Position numbers and translations under genes: made by a program
Shown here: positions 21,098 to 32,463 of the stretch, one piece after another
Position numbering within the stretch: the first letter of the stretch is position 1
Layout of the letters: each line of letters opens with the position of its first letter
Notes under the pieces: generated by a model
Told to the model about the DNA's origin: nothing
Database searches by the model: none
The model's input: only the letters and a program-made list of their open reading frames with translations
Source of the DNA: Isoetes taiwanensis
Taxonomy: Eukaryota; Streptophyta; Lycopodiopsida; Isoetales; Isoetaceae
Assembly: GCA_021234155.1 (NCBI GenBank)
Contig: JAJEKV010000080.1
Coordinates: forward strand, 4,703,344-4,767,343
DNA length: 64,000 nucleotides
Reading direction: 5' to 3'

Positions 21098-21479
21098 GGC
21101 CCGAAGGGCCCAAAATTTTTTTTAATATACCAATCAACACACAACGACCATTAACATTATTAACATAAACCATTGCATTTAACACATTTAAATTAAAATC
21201 CCCCTTAAACCCCCTTTGGTTTGGGTGCATATTCACACGGGGGGTGACGTAGGGCAGCGAGAGCCCTCGTAATTGTATTTTGCACGTACAAAATCAACAC
21301 CATATAGTATTTCGCTTGAAATCTTATAGTATTTTGTGAATCTTGTTACACAGTATAGCAAATCTTGTACTTGCATACCCCACAAACGAGGAACTTTACG
21401 TACGGTGTAGATTAAGGAATAAGGGGTGAATATGCCTATCCAACAGCTCTCGTTGCCCGGAGTCACCCCCCGTGTGAAT
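21098..21479. mobile_element. 249-bp inverted-repeat element plus foldback arm
   Basis: The inner part (21231-21479) has 34-bp terminal inverted repeats matching at 30 of 34 positions, starting ATTCACACGGGGGGTGAC and carrying CGAGAGC at the inner edge. Upstream, 21098-21230 resembles the left arm of the foldback element at 10690, including the GGCCCGAAGGGCC palindrome. I see no flanking target duplication. The 11241-11400 segment is a partial copy. There is no transposase, so it is MITE-like; the superfamily is undetermined. Confidence 0.6.
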
Positions 21480-21489
21480 CTCTGGAAAC

Positions 21490-22106
21490 CACAAGGAACT
21501 AAAGATCCTCCAAAAACCTTCAAAAACACTGGCGCTCTCAACATCAAAACGAGATAAAACAAAAGAGACAGCTAAGGCGCTTCGGAAAATCTAGACAACG
21601 AGCTGATCGATGCAGCCTAGCCCCTTGGAGTCAAGACGATGCCATAGCCGGAGCTCCGCTGGAAGAAACAAGAATGTGAACAGTGATCTGCCACGTAAGC
21701 AGAAAATGCCCAACCAAATTTTCACGTTGCATCAATATTTCGGTGTTGGGAATCCTACCCAAAAAATTGGCCTCTGTGCATTCACATGTCATCCAATTTT
21801 CTAGGCCAGAATTCCCTCCATCTAAACATTCTAGTATACAATAATTGCTTCAAAATTATGTTGGAAATGAATACAAAGCACAATTTCATTAAAATGAAAA
21901 ATTTCGTGATTCCAGTTAGGAACGAAAATCCTTTTTAGTTCATTTTATGCCAATTTTTTGAGCAATTATGGCGCCATTTAGAAAATATATGCATCTAAAG
22001 TGCCATTTATTGGCGCCATTAAAAATACTAACAGTGCATATAATGAAGCTAGAGAAATATAACATCACAAAATTAGTTAAAATTTCCAAATTCATAGATT
22101 TGCATA
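21490..22106. other. Intergenic with isolated GGCGCC palindromes
   Basis: ATGGCGCCATTT at about 21968 and TTGGCGCCATT near 22009 belong to the palindrome family at 23.9 and 26.0 kb. A segment near 21640 (CCATAGCCGGAGCTCC) matches one near 3140. No gene is supported. Confidence 0.4.
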
Positions 22107-23858
22107 TCAAAAAATTTGCCACAACAGGCAAGGACTCGGAAGAGAGAGTCTGTTTACAAATGTATTATTGTACAATCTATATATAGTAATAAAAGCAAAA
22201 TGTAGTTTGTGCATAGCATCAGGATCAGGTTCCACATCAAGATCAGGTTCCACATCAGGATCAGGGCCATGGCTAGAAGAAGGACCCATAGGATCTCCCT
22301 GAAAGCTCTCGAACGCTGTGGCAGTGGAAATTGGGATCGAAGAATGTCCGGATCAATTGTGTGTTCCCGATCACATCATAGTCCACATCGGGTGGAGCTT
22401 CGTGCATCTCTCGATTTGGTGGATCTACGACTTCTTCAACTACAAAGAAACTGGTCTCTCTCCGTCACAGAACCTGGCCGCAATGGTAGGATTCGGAGGC
22501 GTCAAGCCTATCAAGAATCCCCCTAGGCACTCCCCGCTTAACCGGGTCACTTTCAACACAATGCAAAAATCTCTTATTCAAAGAATGAAGCCCGGCCAAA
22601 AGAACCACGAGAGAAGTAATCAAACACCCCCTTCCCAGGCGGTACCATTTTTTCTCGCACGAGGTAGGAGCATGTGGCGCCCCCCGGGTTTCTCATGATT
22701 ATGTCCCCCGCAAGCCTTGCCACCGCATTCGACCGCTATTGCAGAAGCTTCCGCCATAGCCTCGGTCTCCCCGCTTCGCCTTCTTCATTAGGCATAGGAC
22801 CGGTGGCGCTTCTTGAGGATGATCGTTAAAGGGGAATCGAGGTCAATTGCATTGATGGGGAGGACCCCGCAGCGGCTTCGAATCTTTGTATGGCATACAC
22901 TAGTGCATGGACCTCCTCCAACTCCCCGGGCAGCGGATTCTTGTATTCGCCCTCATACATGCCAATAAAAACTCGATCTGGAATCCGCATCATCCAACAC
23001 GATGAAATCAAAAAGTTATGCTCGCCTTGCAAAGACCACTATCCGTAAAGAATCGGTTGTGGTGTTCTTTACAAAATGTATTAAAGAAATTAGATAGTGT
23101 GGTTTTGTCCCACATTGGAATTATGCCTCTAGTGTCCGGGACAATCAAGGATACTTGGTGCGAGTGCATCTAACTTGCCCCCGCCGCCCTCTGTAGTTCA
23201 ACCGCCAAATGGAAGTCTTCAAGATCCTCGCCTCAAAAGACAAAGATTGTATAAATCTTGCCAAGGCAAAGGCACGCGTTATCGAAAACTCCTTCCTTGG
23301 TCACTCCAACTTCAACCCACTTACTATGCAAGGTGGCCATGGAAACCAGTCGGTATCCTCTCGGCTCCTTTGCCCGATCATCGAGATCGAAGGATTTGAA
23401 CTTCCTCGAAAAATTATCCTTCACATATTCAAAAATCTCCTTCTTCAAGAACGATATAGATCGTAGTGTCTTTGCCCTTGCCTTGAAGAATTGCTTACCT
23501 GTGTAATCACTGGTGACCTTGACGGTCTTCCCATCCAAAGACTTCCTCGAACAAAACCCTACCCGGTCTTAAGTAGTGAGACCCCTCATGCACCTCGTAG
23601 GGTCCGACCGGTAGTCATGATCTTTTGCCCGGTTACAAGTAATAACTTGTCCCTTGTTATCTTGTAGCTTGCAAGATTTCCACAAGTTCCATAGGGACAT
23701 GAATAACTGAAAAATATCCTCTGGCATGAAGACCCACTGGTTGAAATCTTTTGGATGCTTACCACGTATGGTAACTTCAGCCAAAGCTAGATAACGCTGG
23801 AAACAACAAGAAGTTAGCCTTGAATGACATTTAATGTGCGCGGCGCCATTTAGTGAAG

Positions 23859-23938
23859 AAATGGCGCCGCGGCGCCATTTAATAAGCAAATGGCGCCACC
23901 GTGCCATTTTCTCACTAAATGGCGCCGCGGCGCCATTT
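23859..23938. repeat. GGCGCC palindrome cluster, 29-bp period
   Basis: Two perfect 22-bp palindromes (core ATGGCGCCGCGGCGCCAT) at 23859-23880 and 23917-23938, with a mutated one at 23888-23909. The spacing is exactly 29 bases. The cluster interrupts the minus-strand ORF relic. Confidence 0.85.
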
Positions 23939-24789
23939 GCTAATCTTGCCAACAATTACAACAGTATGTATCTTGTATGGTTCAGAGCGTATCTGCCCAC
24001 GTCCCGATGGATCAGGCTTCCCGCATAGAGCATATTGCTGCCGCAGGTGGGTTATGTTATCAATGAAGGGCTCTTTGAAAATAGTCTTCACAAAGGATAT
24101 CATTGACTTCACAACCGAAGCCGCAGTGCATTCTTGTTCGCTTGACCGCGCGGATAAGACTCGGCAATTCCGTTGAAGATAAATCTTTGACATTGGCTCT
24201 TGGGACTTTGTTTGTCGAAGTCTTCTACATACAAGTTGGCAGCCATAATTGAATGATTGCCATTCACTATATAATAGTGCATCCCCATGAGGTCATCCTC
24301 CCGGTTTTCCAAGGGACCGGGTTTGTTTGTGAGGGGATTGAATGGAATCACATCACGAGGAGTGAACACCGGATGTGGGTCTCTCCAAAGAACTCCACCA
24401 ACGTTTTGGCGTGCTCCATATTCCTTGGTCTAGATGTCGATTTGCTGGCCCTTGATATAGTTTGAACACGCCTATCTTTTTATAAATGTGACACCGGAGG
24501 AAACAGGATCTGCGGTGATCGTAAATTTTTTTGTAGTGTATTCTCTGCCGCCTTTTCCTCTTGACCTTTCCACCTTAAGATTTGCGGGCACCTCTAGCAA
24601 GTCTTGGAAAATTCTTAAGGTAAGCTAACGCCCGGCTTCGAATGGCGTGACCCTTTTGCCGGTGTGTCTCGCCGGGATCCCGGCTATGCAATGGGCTTGG
24701 AGATTCACCACCACTTCTTGGACTTCCAAGCAGGACTAGAGCTGAGTCCGCCTTCTTTGCTTTTTAGGTGTCCTTTCCTTCTTAAAGGT

Positions 24790-25070
24790 CCCCAGCCTGT
24801 GCTTCTTCTTCTTCTTTTTCCCTTCCATTTCCTCTGTCTCCACTTCCTTTTCCCTCCTTTTCTGTCTCGCCTTTCCTTCCTTCCTTTTGCCATGCCATCC
24901 CTGTCCTTATCTTTCCTTTCCTTTTTCTTTTCCTTCTTTTCCTTCTCTCCCTTTTCCTTCTCTTCCTTTTCCTTCTCTTCCTTCTTTTCCTTCTTTTCCT
25001 TCTCAGGATCTTTATGATCCTTTCTCTTAACTTTCCGCTTTGCTTTCTTGCCTTTCCTTGCTTTCGGTTT
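24790..25070. repeat. Polypyrimidine tract inside the decayed ORF
   Basis: The plus strand is almost only C and T (CTTCTTTTCCTTC-type units), so the minus frame reads RKRRKRRKRK. It looks like a microsatellite expansion inside or between exons of the ORF relic rather than a conserved basic domain. Confidence 0.75.
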
Positions 25071-26009
25071 CTGGCCAACATCCTCGATAGAAGATGAGGA
25101 GTCTTTTTATTTCTACTGTATATCTCCTTAGTTTGTCTAGTCTTCTTCTTGCTAACTGTTTTTAACCAGGCCGTGTCCACAATGGCGGGGGCTAATACCT
25201 TGACAACAAATGAAGGCGAGTTTTTCGACTCGTTCATACGATTGCGAATAATCATAAAGCCCCTCAAGATTTCTTGTGGGCCTTTGATGTGATGATGTCA
25301 GCTTCTTCAAAGTCAAGCAACGATGGCGGCCGCTTTGACCTTGCTTCTTCGCCGAACCAGCCTACATTTGCAATGCTAGCAGACATTACAGTAGGATCAT
25401 AAAACTTCCAGCCCACATAGTAGACAATTATTCTCTGCTGCATTGTATTCTCACAGACCACCCGGATCCAATCTTCGCGACCGCTCTTGGCAACCATCTT
25501 CATATGGACCAAGATCATACCTGGCTGGTAAATTCCGGCTGATTCTGGGGCTGTCTCCTTTATAAGGAGACAGAGCTCTCTTCTGCCGCCTACTTTCGGT
25601 AGCCAGAAGCGAGAGGGGCTCACCGCGTACTTCCATGCACCGGTACACTGCCTATCGCATGATAGTCCGGGTCGGATTGAAATTGTGTTTCCGGACGTAA
25701 CATAGGCCGCAACAAAGGAGCATCGCAAAACAAAGAGACATCAAGAAATGGTTTTAACAAGCAAAAGTGCACAATCGGTTGTGGTAGGCAAATGGAATGG
25801 CGCCATTTGCATTCGAAGTCCAAACGCATAAGCACATGGAAGCAGTTCATATGCATTCCCTTGCGTTTGTTCGCAGAGGCCTCCACCCAGTCCGAGCCCC
25901 TCCCCTTCACAATATTCGCGGAAGATGGTTGGAAGTAGAGGCATCTGTGATTCGTAGGAGCAATACATATGCGAATGACTCCATTAGTGTTTATGCTGGA
26001 CGCAGATAC

Positions 26010-26245
26010 AAATGGCGCCATGGCGCCATTTGCCAACAACAAGGCCCAAATGTGTGCTAATATATATCGAATAGCGCCATGGCGCCATTTGCCAACAACA
26101 AGACCCTATGGAAAGCTAATAGACATCAAATGGCGCCATGGCGCCATTTGCCAACAACAAGGCCCTATGGTAAGCTAATAGACATCAAATGGCGCCATGA
26201 CGCCATTTGCAACAACAAGGCCCTATGGTAGGCTAATAGACATCA
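26010..26245. repeat. 59-bp satellite built on GGCGCC palindromes
   Basis: Four units start at 26010, 26069, 26128 and 26187, an exact 59-bp period. Each has the palindrome core TGGCGCCATGGCGCCA (one or two mutations in units 2 and 4), then TTTGCCAACAACAAG and a GCTAATAGACATCA segment. The 59-bp period is twice that of the cluster at 23.9 kb plus one. A diverged, inverted relative is at 34795-35050. Confidence 0.9.
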
Positions 26246-26289
26246 AATAACCATCATTCATTTAAATTAAGAATATGTCTTAATATTGG

Positions 26290-26700
26290 GAATTTTAAAT
26301 TTTTTCTATTTCTGGCCCATTCGTCCTTTCCCCCGCTTTTTGTCCCGTCCGTCATTCCCCCCTTTTTATCCCGCCTATTTTTTCGTTCGTCTCTCCTCCT
26401 CCGCTTTTTTCTTTCCGCTTTTTTTTTTTCCGCTTTCCTCTTTTCCTCCGCTTTCCCTCATTTATTTATTTTCAACGCAGTGCAACTTCTACGCCCTTCT
26501 TCCCTTTTTATTTTTTTCAACACCCTTCTTCTCCTATTATTTTTCTCTGTAGGTCTGGTCGGCTGCTTCTTCCGGCCGGCTTCTTTCGGCTACTTCTTCT
26601 TCTCTGCAGGTCCGGCCGGCTTCTTTCGGCTTCTTCTTCTTCCAGCTTTCGGCTTCTTCTTCTTCTTCCAGTTTCTTTCGGCTATGTTCTCTACATGGGT
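26290..26700. repeat. Pyrimidine-rich low-complexity region
   Basis: CCGCTTTTTTC- and TCTTCTTC-type runs with a GGCCGGCTTCTTTCGGCT motif repeated near 26570-26690. Open frames here are by-products of base composition. Confidence 0.7.
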
Positions 26701-27573
26701 TGTTAAACTACAGCAAAAGCTATGTTCTTTGCATGGGTTTCTGAACTACATCATGCATTTACCAGTTTGTAGGTTTTCTGCAGAGTTTGCCCTTAAATGA
26801 ATCAGCCTGGCTCTCTTCTAGGGTAAGGATTCAAAATCAAAGCTTGGCCCCAATTTTGGAACCTGATCACGATTCTTCTTGGTTGCACAGAATCAACTCA
26901 CTGCACATCTGCACAAAGTCGATTTGTAGCCATCAATCCGAATCTATACTCCTTGATTGAGGTAAAAATGTTTGGAATTGAATCATTTGTTAGTACCTGC
27001 TGTTCGTAGGAAAGAGATCTTCCTAGTAGCTAGGAGATTCTGAAGCTTCAGGCAAATGCAAAATGGTCTTTGTCAGGTGAAGAATGCACAAATTTGTCAC
27101 AGATAGTCTTGATCATTCAAAAAATATTTCATCTTGCTACATAAGGGCCAAAACATGCATGACTTTTTGCTGACCAACTTCAGATTTCAGTGGGAGCTCA
27201 AAGCTAGGAATCATAAGTTTTTGGTCACAGAAGACTTGACTTTTAACTTCAAATCGCGCCTGGGGCAATTTGGATTAGTCCTCCGATATAATTCTTATAA
27301 ATTTTTGTCTTTCTTTAAGCAAGTTCGAAGAGTATTATTATTGTTCTGTATAAATGTTTAAGATCTACTTTTGAAATCCAAGCTTTAATTTCGGAGTTCA
27401 ACAACTTGGACTTCACTTTTAAATAGCGCCAAGCGCGATTTGGGTGTCTTGCTTTTTATAATTTTTGTCCTTTTTAAGTAATTTGTATGAGTATTACTTA
27501 ACATGTTCAAGCTTTATTTGCCAAAATTTTGTCCCTTTTTAAGCAATTTGTAGAGTAGTTGCTATGCTATATA
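26701..27573. other. Intergenic, nothing recognised
   Basis: AT-rich with two similar TTTGGATTAGTC / TTTGGGTGTC and TTTTTAAGCAATTTG stretches (about 27250-27560), suggesting a weak local duplication. No gene is supported. Confidence 0.35.
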
Positions 27574-27690
27574 TAATCTTATATTATAATGTTGTGTAAT
27601 GGACCACGCCCTAATTTGGGCGGCTCAGATTATTCGATGCCACGTGGCATAATCTTGCCCCTCTCTTCCAACTCACCTTTCTTTAGGTTT
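27574..27690 (+). promoter_or_regulatory. G-box block, second copy of the promoter-like repeat
   Basis: This is the plus-strand counterpart of 3305-3436: TCTTATATTATAATGTTGTG, TAATGGACCACGCCC, a G box (GCCACGTGGC, about 27640-27649) and a CCTTTCTTTAGG stretch. It lies about 140-180 bases upstream of the ATGs at 27728 and 27831, as the first copy lies upstream of the ATG at 3207. Confidence 0.45.
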
Positions 27691-27830
27691 TTCTTCACGG
27701 CAGGGCAGGAGCAGCTACAAGGATCCGTTGTCCCGCTCTAATCTCTCATTCCGGCAAAGGAAAAAGCTCTATAGCCTATACGAATTCGCTCTTACCTGTT
27801 CTGAGCTCCGGCAATCCCTAATATCGGCTA

Positions 27831-28231
27831 TGGAAAGCAGGGAAACGGCGAAGGCGATCTGGTTGTTGTTGCATATCCTTTTCGGAGCTGTTACTTACCT
27901 GCAATTTGAAGCATCGGAGTGGAAACCTCTTAAGAAATTGGTTGTCTTTTAGGGCTTGGGATGTATACGCTGCCAAGGATTGACACAGATCTTGATCCAA
28001 ATAATAGGCCAATTGAAGCTGCGGCATCTTCTGGCATAGAATCTGGCACCAAAGCAAGTGCCAAATCGCCCAAAGGATGGGTATGGCAGCCCCTTTTTGT
28101 TTGTTTTTTTTCTTTCTTTTGCCGTTTTAGGTCTGAGATATGGCGGATTTGCAGCTTTGAAACGCATGAACCCAGAAAAAAGGCATGCAATTTTCACAGC
28201 CGAAAACACTATTTCGTCAAGGCCAGGTATA
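27831..28231 (+). CDS. Possible small spliced gene of unknown function
   Basis: An ATG at 27831 opens MESRETAKAIWLLLHILFGA, a short N-terminus followed by a hydrophobic segment like a membrane anchor. It runs 40 codons to a TAG. A second ATG at 27961 opens MYTLPRIDTDLDPNNRPIEA and reaches a GGATGG|GTATGG donor. After TTTTGCCGTTTTAG at about 28127 a second segment encodes LRYGGFAALKRMNPEKRH, then AIFTAENTISSRPG, ending at a CCAG|GTATAA donor at 28231. This segment looks coding by composition. The segments do not join in frame at the splice sites I can see, so the gene may be non-functional or need other sites. I do not recognise the family. Confidence 0.35.
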
Positions 28232-28299
28232 AACACTATCAAATGCCATGGCATTTGTTTAGATGAAGATGATTTTAGTTTTCTTGATGCATGGTTATG

Positions 28300-30489
28300 A
28301 CCTTAGTGTTCATGTGATCTTGCGGGCATTTTTAGCACTAAATGATCACGGATGCAGCGGTCGCCATAAGTCTTACAAAGGCATTAGATCTAGAACCTAA
28401 TGATGAGTATATTTCCTATTTTCCTTAATAAAATATGCAACTAAAATGTCATTTCAATGGTGACTCTGATGGAGTAAGACGGACATTTGTATTCTCTTTT
28501 ACCAAGCTTATTTACCGCGCATACTACTTGTGGCTATTTCTTGCGATTAGGCATAAAAAGAGACTAGCAACGACAAAAGAATAAGGTAAAATTGCAGTCC
28601 AGAGAGTTGTTGTTTTGTATGTTTATGATGCAAAGTTTATGGCGGTCACAGCATTTATCTTTGATCCAAAACTTGTTGGTTAAGGCGGCCGGAGTTACGT
28701 TAGGCGTCTGAGGATGGTGGTCTGGTATAGTGATGCCTTCCTTTGCTTCTTTGGTGCACATCTACAATTTTCCTAAGGGGTAATTTACCTTGATCGGCTG
28801 CTTAGGTGATGTATCCACGTGATTGGAACAAAGACAACAAAATGATAACCGAGGCGATCTATACGGTGTTATTGTGCTTTAAGTTTTCCGTATGAATGAA
28901 AAGCTAAGCTAGGAGGCCTATCGAGGGCCTATATGAATTCATTTGTAAGGCATGCAATTTCTTTGAACCTCTGAGCTGCCTAGGTGTTATGCAGGTAGGC
29001 CAAGTTGCTATCACGCTCCTTTTCTGAGTAGTAGGATGTATTGTGGAAACTTTTTGGAAATTAAATAGCTTTAGGAAAGGTAGAAAAATGTAACAATTAT
29101 TTATATCATCTATTTTATACATTTAGAGAGTTCTAAATAATGCATTAGAAGTAGCGTGTTTAGATGATTTCTTTCGGCTACCACTTAGTCTCTAGAAGCC
29201 GGTTTAAACTTTTGCAAATGTGGACGCCGAGGGTTGCTAGGAGACCCATCATCATTATCAGTCCATTGGAATCTAGGAGGACGCATTTGGGAAGAGGCGG
29301 TGTAAACCCCCAAAAATTATTTGGTATGTCATTAATGTTGGGGCTGGCCCTGTTGGGAAGCTTCTTGGATAAAGCAGCATCGATTGTTTGAAGCTGCTAT
29401 CTCTACTGATATTTCCGTGAGGATATTTTGTGGGGTGCAACTTCAAGCCTTGATGTGTTTTGCATACATTTTAAAGTTATAATAAATATGTAATTTATTA
29501 TCAGCGTTGCAAGACACCATCTGGCAGTAGCAGTATGCATATGTAAGTAGCCTATCAAACACTTTTGTGCACCTCTGAGCAACATGTCCTCTGCATGAAT
29601 TGGGAGGTGCTAATCTCATTTTAGCAATCAAGACGTGAGTGTTGTATATTTTGCCAACGAGATGTGGCATTGTAGGTATTTAGCCGATTGAAGACTCTAG
29701 CCTATACGCATGACAATGCATGCCTTGATGAACCTCATGTTTCCAGCAGCAGTGACTTTTTATATTGGATAACTTTTACGTAGATATACCTACATGTATT
29801 TTGGCACTTGCTATACCTATCTAACATAAAATGATCACACCATGTCTATGAGGATTCAATCACGATGTGATTTATAAGATGAGTAGCGGTAATAATGGGT
29901 ACAATCATGGTTGGTAATGCATTGGTAAGTTTGGTTTGGGAGCAACCGCGACGATGCAAAATTGACTCCGTTTCTCCAAATCTACCCCATTTATCAAATC
30001 CACCATATACCAATGAATCTATTGAACAAAGGCATCGGCTTCCACATGTGTCTTGCTATGAACTTAATTATCCGGTTAGTTCTATAAGAAATGTTTGCAA
30101 ACCTTAGCGTTAATTATTGGTGGTTCACCATCATCTAGGGCCCAGTTCTATCATCTAGAAACTCTACATAATTAAAAGGATAATGTGAGCGGGCTCATCT
30201 ATTGTGGCTATTAAGCGTGTAGTAAACATGATATGATTGGAATGCCTTTATTATATACTCTCACCACAATTGACAAAGCCCTTATGAAAATGAAGAAAAA
30301 TAAAAAGCACTAATATCATATAAACATAGTCGCATCATACTATTGGCCGGCCACCATGAGGGTTTGTTTTTAGTCTTAGCGTAGATCATGGTATTGGGTG
30401 GATCAAAAGGCCAATTTGAATATAGCTTGCGAGATCAGCGGCCCTGCTATTTCAGTGTTGAAACTATACCCGTATATTTGAAGTAACAA
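28300..30489. other. Intergenic, no gene recognised
   Basis: Only short open frames (60-75 codons) on both strands, none with a recognisable domain. No RNA gene or element ends were found. Confidence 0.4.
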
Positions 30490-32463
30490 ATATCTTATAT
30501 TATAATGTTGTGTAATGGACCGCACCCTAAATGGATGATTCGAGGATTTGGTCCGACCAATGGTGGGAGATGATGTGTCGTGTCTTCAACTAAAATTTCA
30601 TCTTGACTATGGCTTCAATATAGAAAGGGAAAGGAAAAAAGGAAAGGAGAAAGGAGAGAAAAGGGAAAGGAAAGAGAGAAGAGGGAAGGGGAAGGGGAAG
30701 GGGAAGGGAAAAGAGGAGAAAAACGATAGAAGAGAGGAAAAGAGGAAAAGAAGCGAAGGGGGAAGGGAAAAGGAAAAATGGTGAAAGGAAAAGGAGAAAA
30801 CTATAGAAAGGGGGAAAAGGGGAAAAGGAAAGGGGAAGGGAAAAGGAAAAGAAAAAAAAAGATAGAAAGGAGAAAAAGGGAAGCGGAAAAGGGAAAAGCG
30901 GAAGCGGAAAAGCGGAAAGGGGAAAGGCAAAAGGGGCCAGGGGAAAAGAAACGATAGAAGGGGAAAAAGGAAAAGAGAGAAAAGAGAAAAGGGAAAAGGG
31001 AAGGGAAAAGGAAAAAAGTAGTAGAAGGGGAAAAGGGAGAAAAGGGAAAAGGAAAAGAGAGGGAAAGGGGAAAAGGCTGATAGAAAAGGGGAAAAGGAAA
31101 AAGGGGAAAAAGGGAAAGAGGGGAAAAGAGGAAAAGGAAAAAGCGATATAGAAAGGAAAGGGAGGAAAAGGGGAAAAAGGGAAAAGGAAGAGGGAAGAGG
31201 AAGAAGCGATGAGGAAAAGGGGAGGAAAAGAGGAGAAGGGGAAAAGGCTTGATAGAAAGGGGAAAAGGGAGAAGGGGAGGAAAGGGGAAAGGAAAGGAAT
31301 AAAAAAGGAAAGGTAAGAGGAAAAAGAAGAAGAGGAGAAAAGAGGAAAATGGAAAGATAAAAGAAAATAGAAAAAGGAATAGAAGATAGAAAGGAGCGGA
31401 AAAAGAGCACCTTGAGAAGGTAAGAAATGGAAAATAGAAAAAAGGTAAAGGGAAAATAGAAAAAGGTTGCAAAGTCTATGGGGAAAAGAAAAGTAAAAGA
31501 AGGAAAAGAGAGAGAGGGAAAAGAAAAGGAAAAAGAACTTGGGAAAAGAGCGAAAAAAAAGAAAAATGAAAGGAAACGTGAAAAAGGGGAAAGAAAGAAA
31601 GAAGGGTGAAGAAAGAGAAAAAGAGGAAAGCAAAAAGAGCATGAGGAAGAGGGAAAGGATGGAAAAATGAGAAAAGATTGGGGGAATTAGAATGAATACA
31701 AAGGGTAGGGCAGGGGTAGAAAGAGGAAGGAGAGAAAGACTACGAGAGAGAAAAAAGGGGAAGAGAGGAAAGAGATTGAAATATAGAAGAAAAGGAAAGA
31801 GGTATGGGAAAGAGGAAAAGAAAAAAGAGAAATAAGAAAGGAGAGAAAGTGGAAAAGAGGGAAGAAGATGGGAAAGAAAAGAAGGGAAAAAGGAGGGTAC
31901 ATAAAAAAGGTTAAGAAAAGGGAATGAAAGAGGCATATAGAAAAGCGAAAGGAGAGCGGAAGAAGAGGGGAAAATGTAAAAAGAGGAAGGGGAAGAAAGG
32001 AAAGGAAAAAAAGGAAACATTACCAAAGCAAAAGGGTGGGAAAGTATAGAAATGGAAAGTTGAAATAGAAAGAGCGGAAAAAGGAGAAGGAAAGCAAAAA
32101 GAGCATAGAGGAAAAAGAGGAGAGAAATGGGAAGATGAGGAAAGGAGCCTTACGTAGTCAAGAGAGAAGTGGGAGAAAGGAAAGAGGAGCACACATAGAA
32201 AAGGTAAACAAAGAAGCGAAAAAATACATGAGAAAGCGGGAAGAAAGAGAGAAAAGGAAAAGGAAGGAAGGGAAAGGAAGGAAAGAGAGTAGTGGAAATG
32301 GGAAGAAAGCGGGGAAAGATAAAAGCAAGGGAAAAAAGCTGATAAGAAAAAGAAAGAAAAAAAGAGAAGGGGAAAGGGAAGTAAAGGGAGGAGAAGCGGG
32401 GTTAGAAAAAAAGGAGAATAAAAAGAAATTAAAGGTTCTAATTTATACGGCAATTTGGAGTAC
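30490..32463. repeat. Purine-tract unit 1
   Basis: The unit opens with the promoter-like core TCTTATATTATAATGTTGTG, then CTTGACTATGGCTTCAATAT. From about 30618 to 32436 nearly every base on the plus strand is A or G. The tract is irregular: AGGGGAAAAGG-type blocks separated by CGATAGAA, with CATGAGGAA-like interruptions in the second half. A 478-codon minus-strand open frame (Phe/Ser/Pro/Leu only) is a by-product. The tract could form triplex DNA or G-rich structures. Confidence 0.9.

Larger units (their letters stand above)
22107..25728 (-). pseudogene. Decayed large ORF with NGNHS motif (ParB-like?)
   Basis: A long minus-strand coding relic, split by frameshifts and stops. From N- to C-terminus: an open piece at 25728-25264 (GREDWIRVVCEN, YYVGWKFYDPTV); a Lys/Arg-rich piece at 25267-24782 that is mostly a simple-sequence expansion; 24369-24109 (FTPRDVIPFNPLT, MHYYIVNGNHSIMAAN); 24193-23915 (HLRQQYALCGKPDPS); 23955-23569 (KDFNQWVFMPEDIF); 23538-23233 (DGKTVKV.SDYTG); 23032-22826 (GMYEGEYKNPLPGELEEV); and an acidic tail with three DPDVEP-like repeats near 22250. 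The NGNHS loop resembles the GGNHR-type motif of ParB/sulfiredoxin-fold proteins; that is only a resemblance. I take it as a repeated plant gene or transposon-borne ORF of unknown function. Confidence 0.45.

Noticed and set aside
30590-32026. 478-codon minus-strand open frame across the purine tract
   Set aside because: The translation is almost only Phe, Ser, Pro and Leu, which is what a polypyrimidine strand gives in any frame. Two other frames are also open there.
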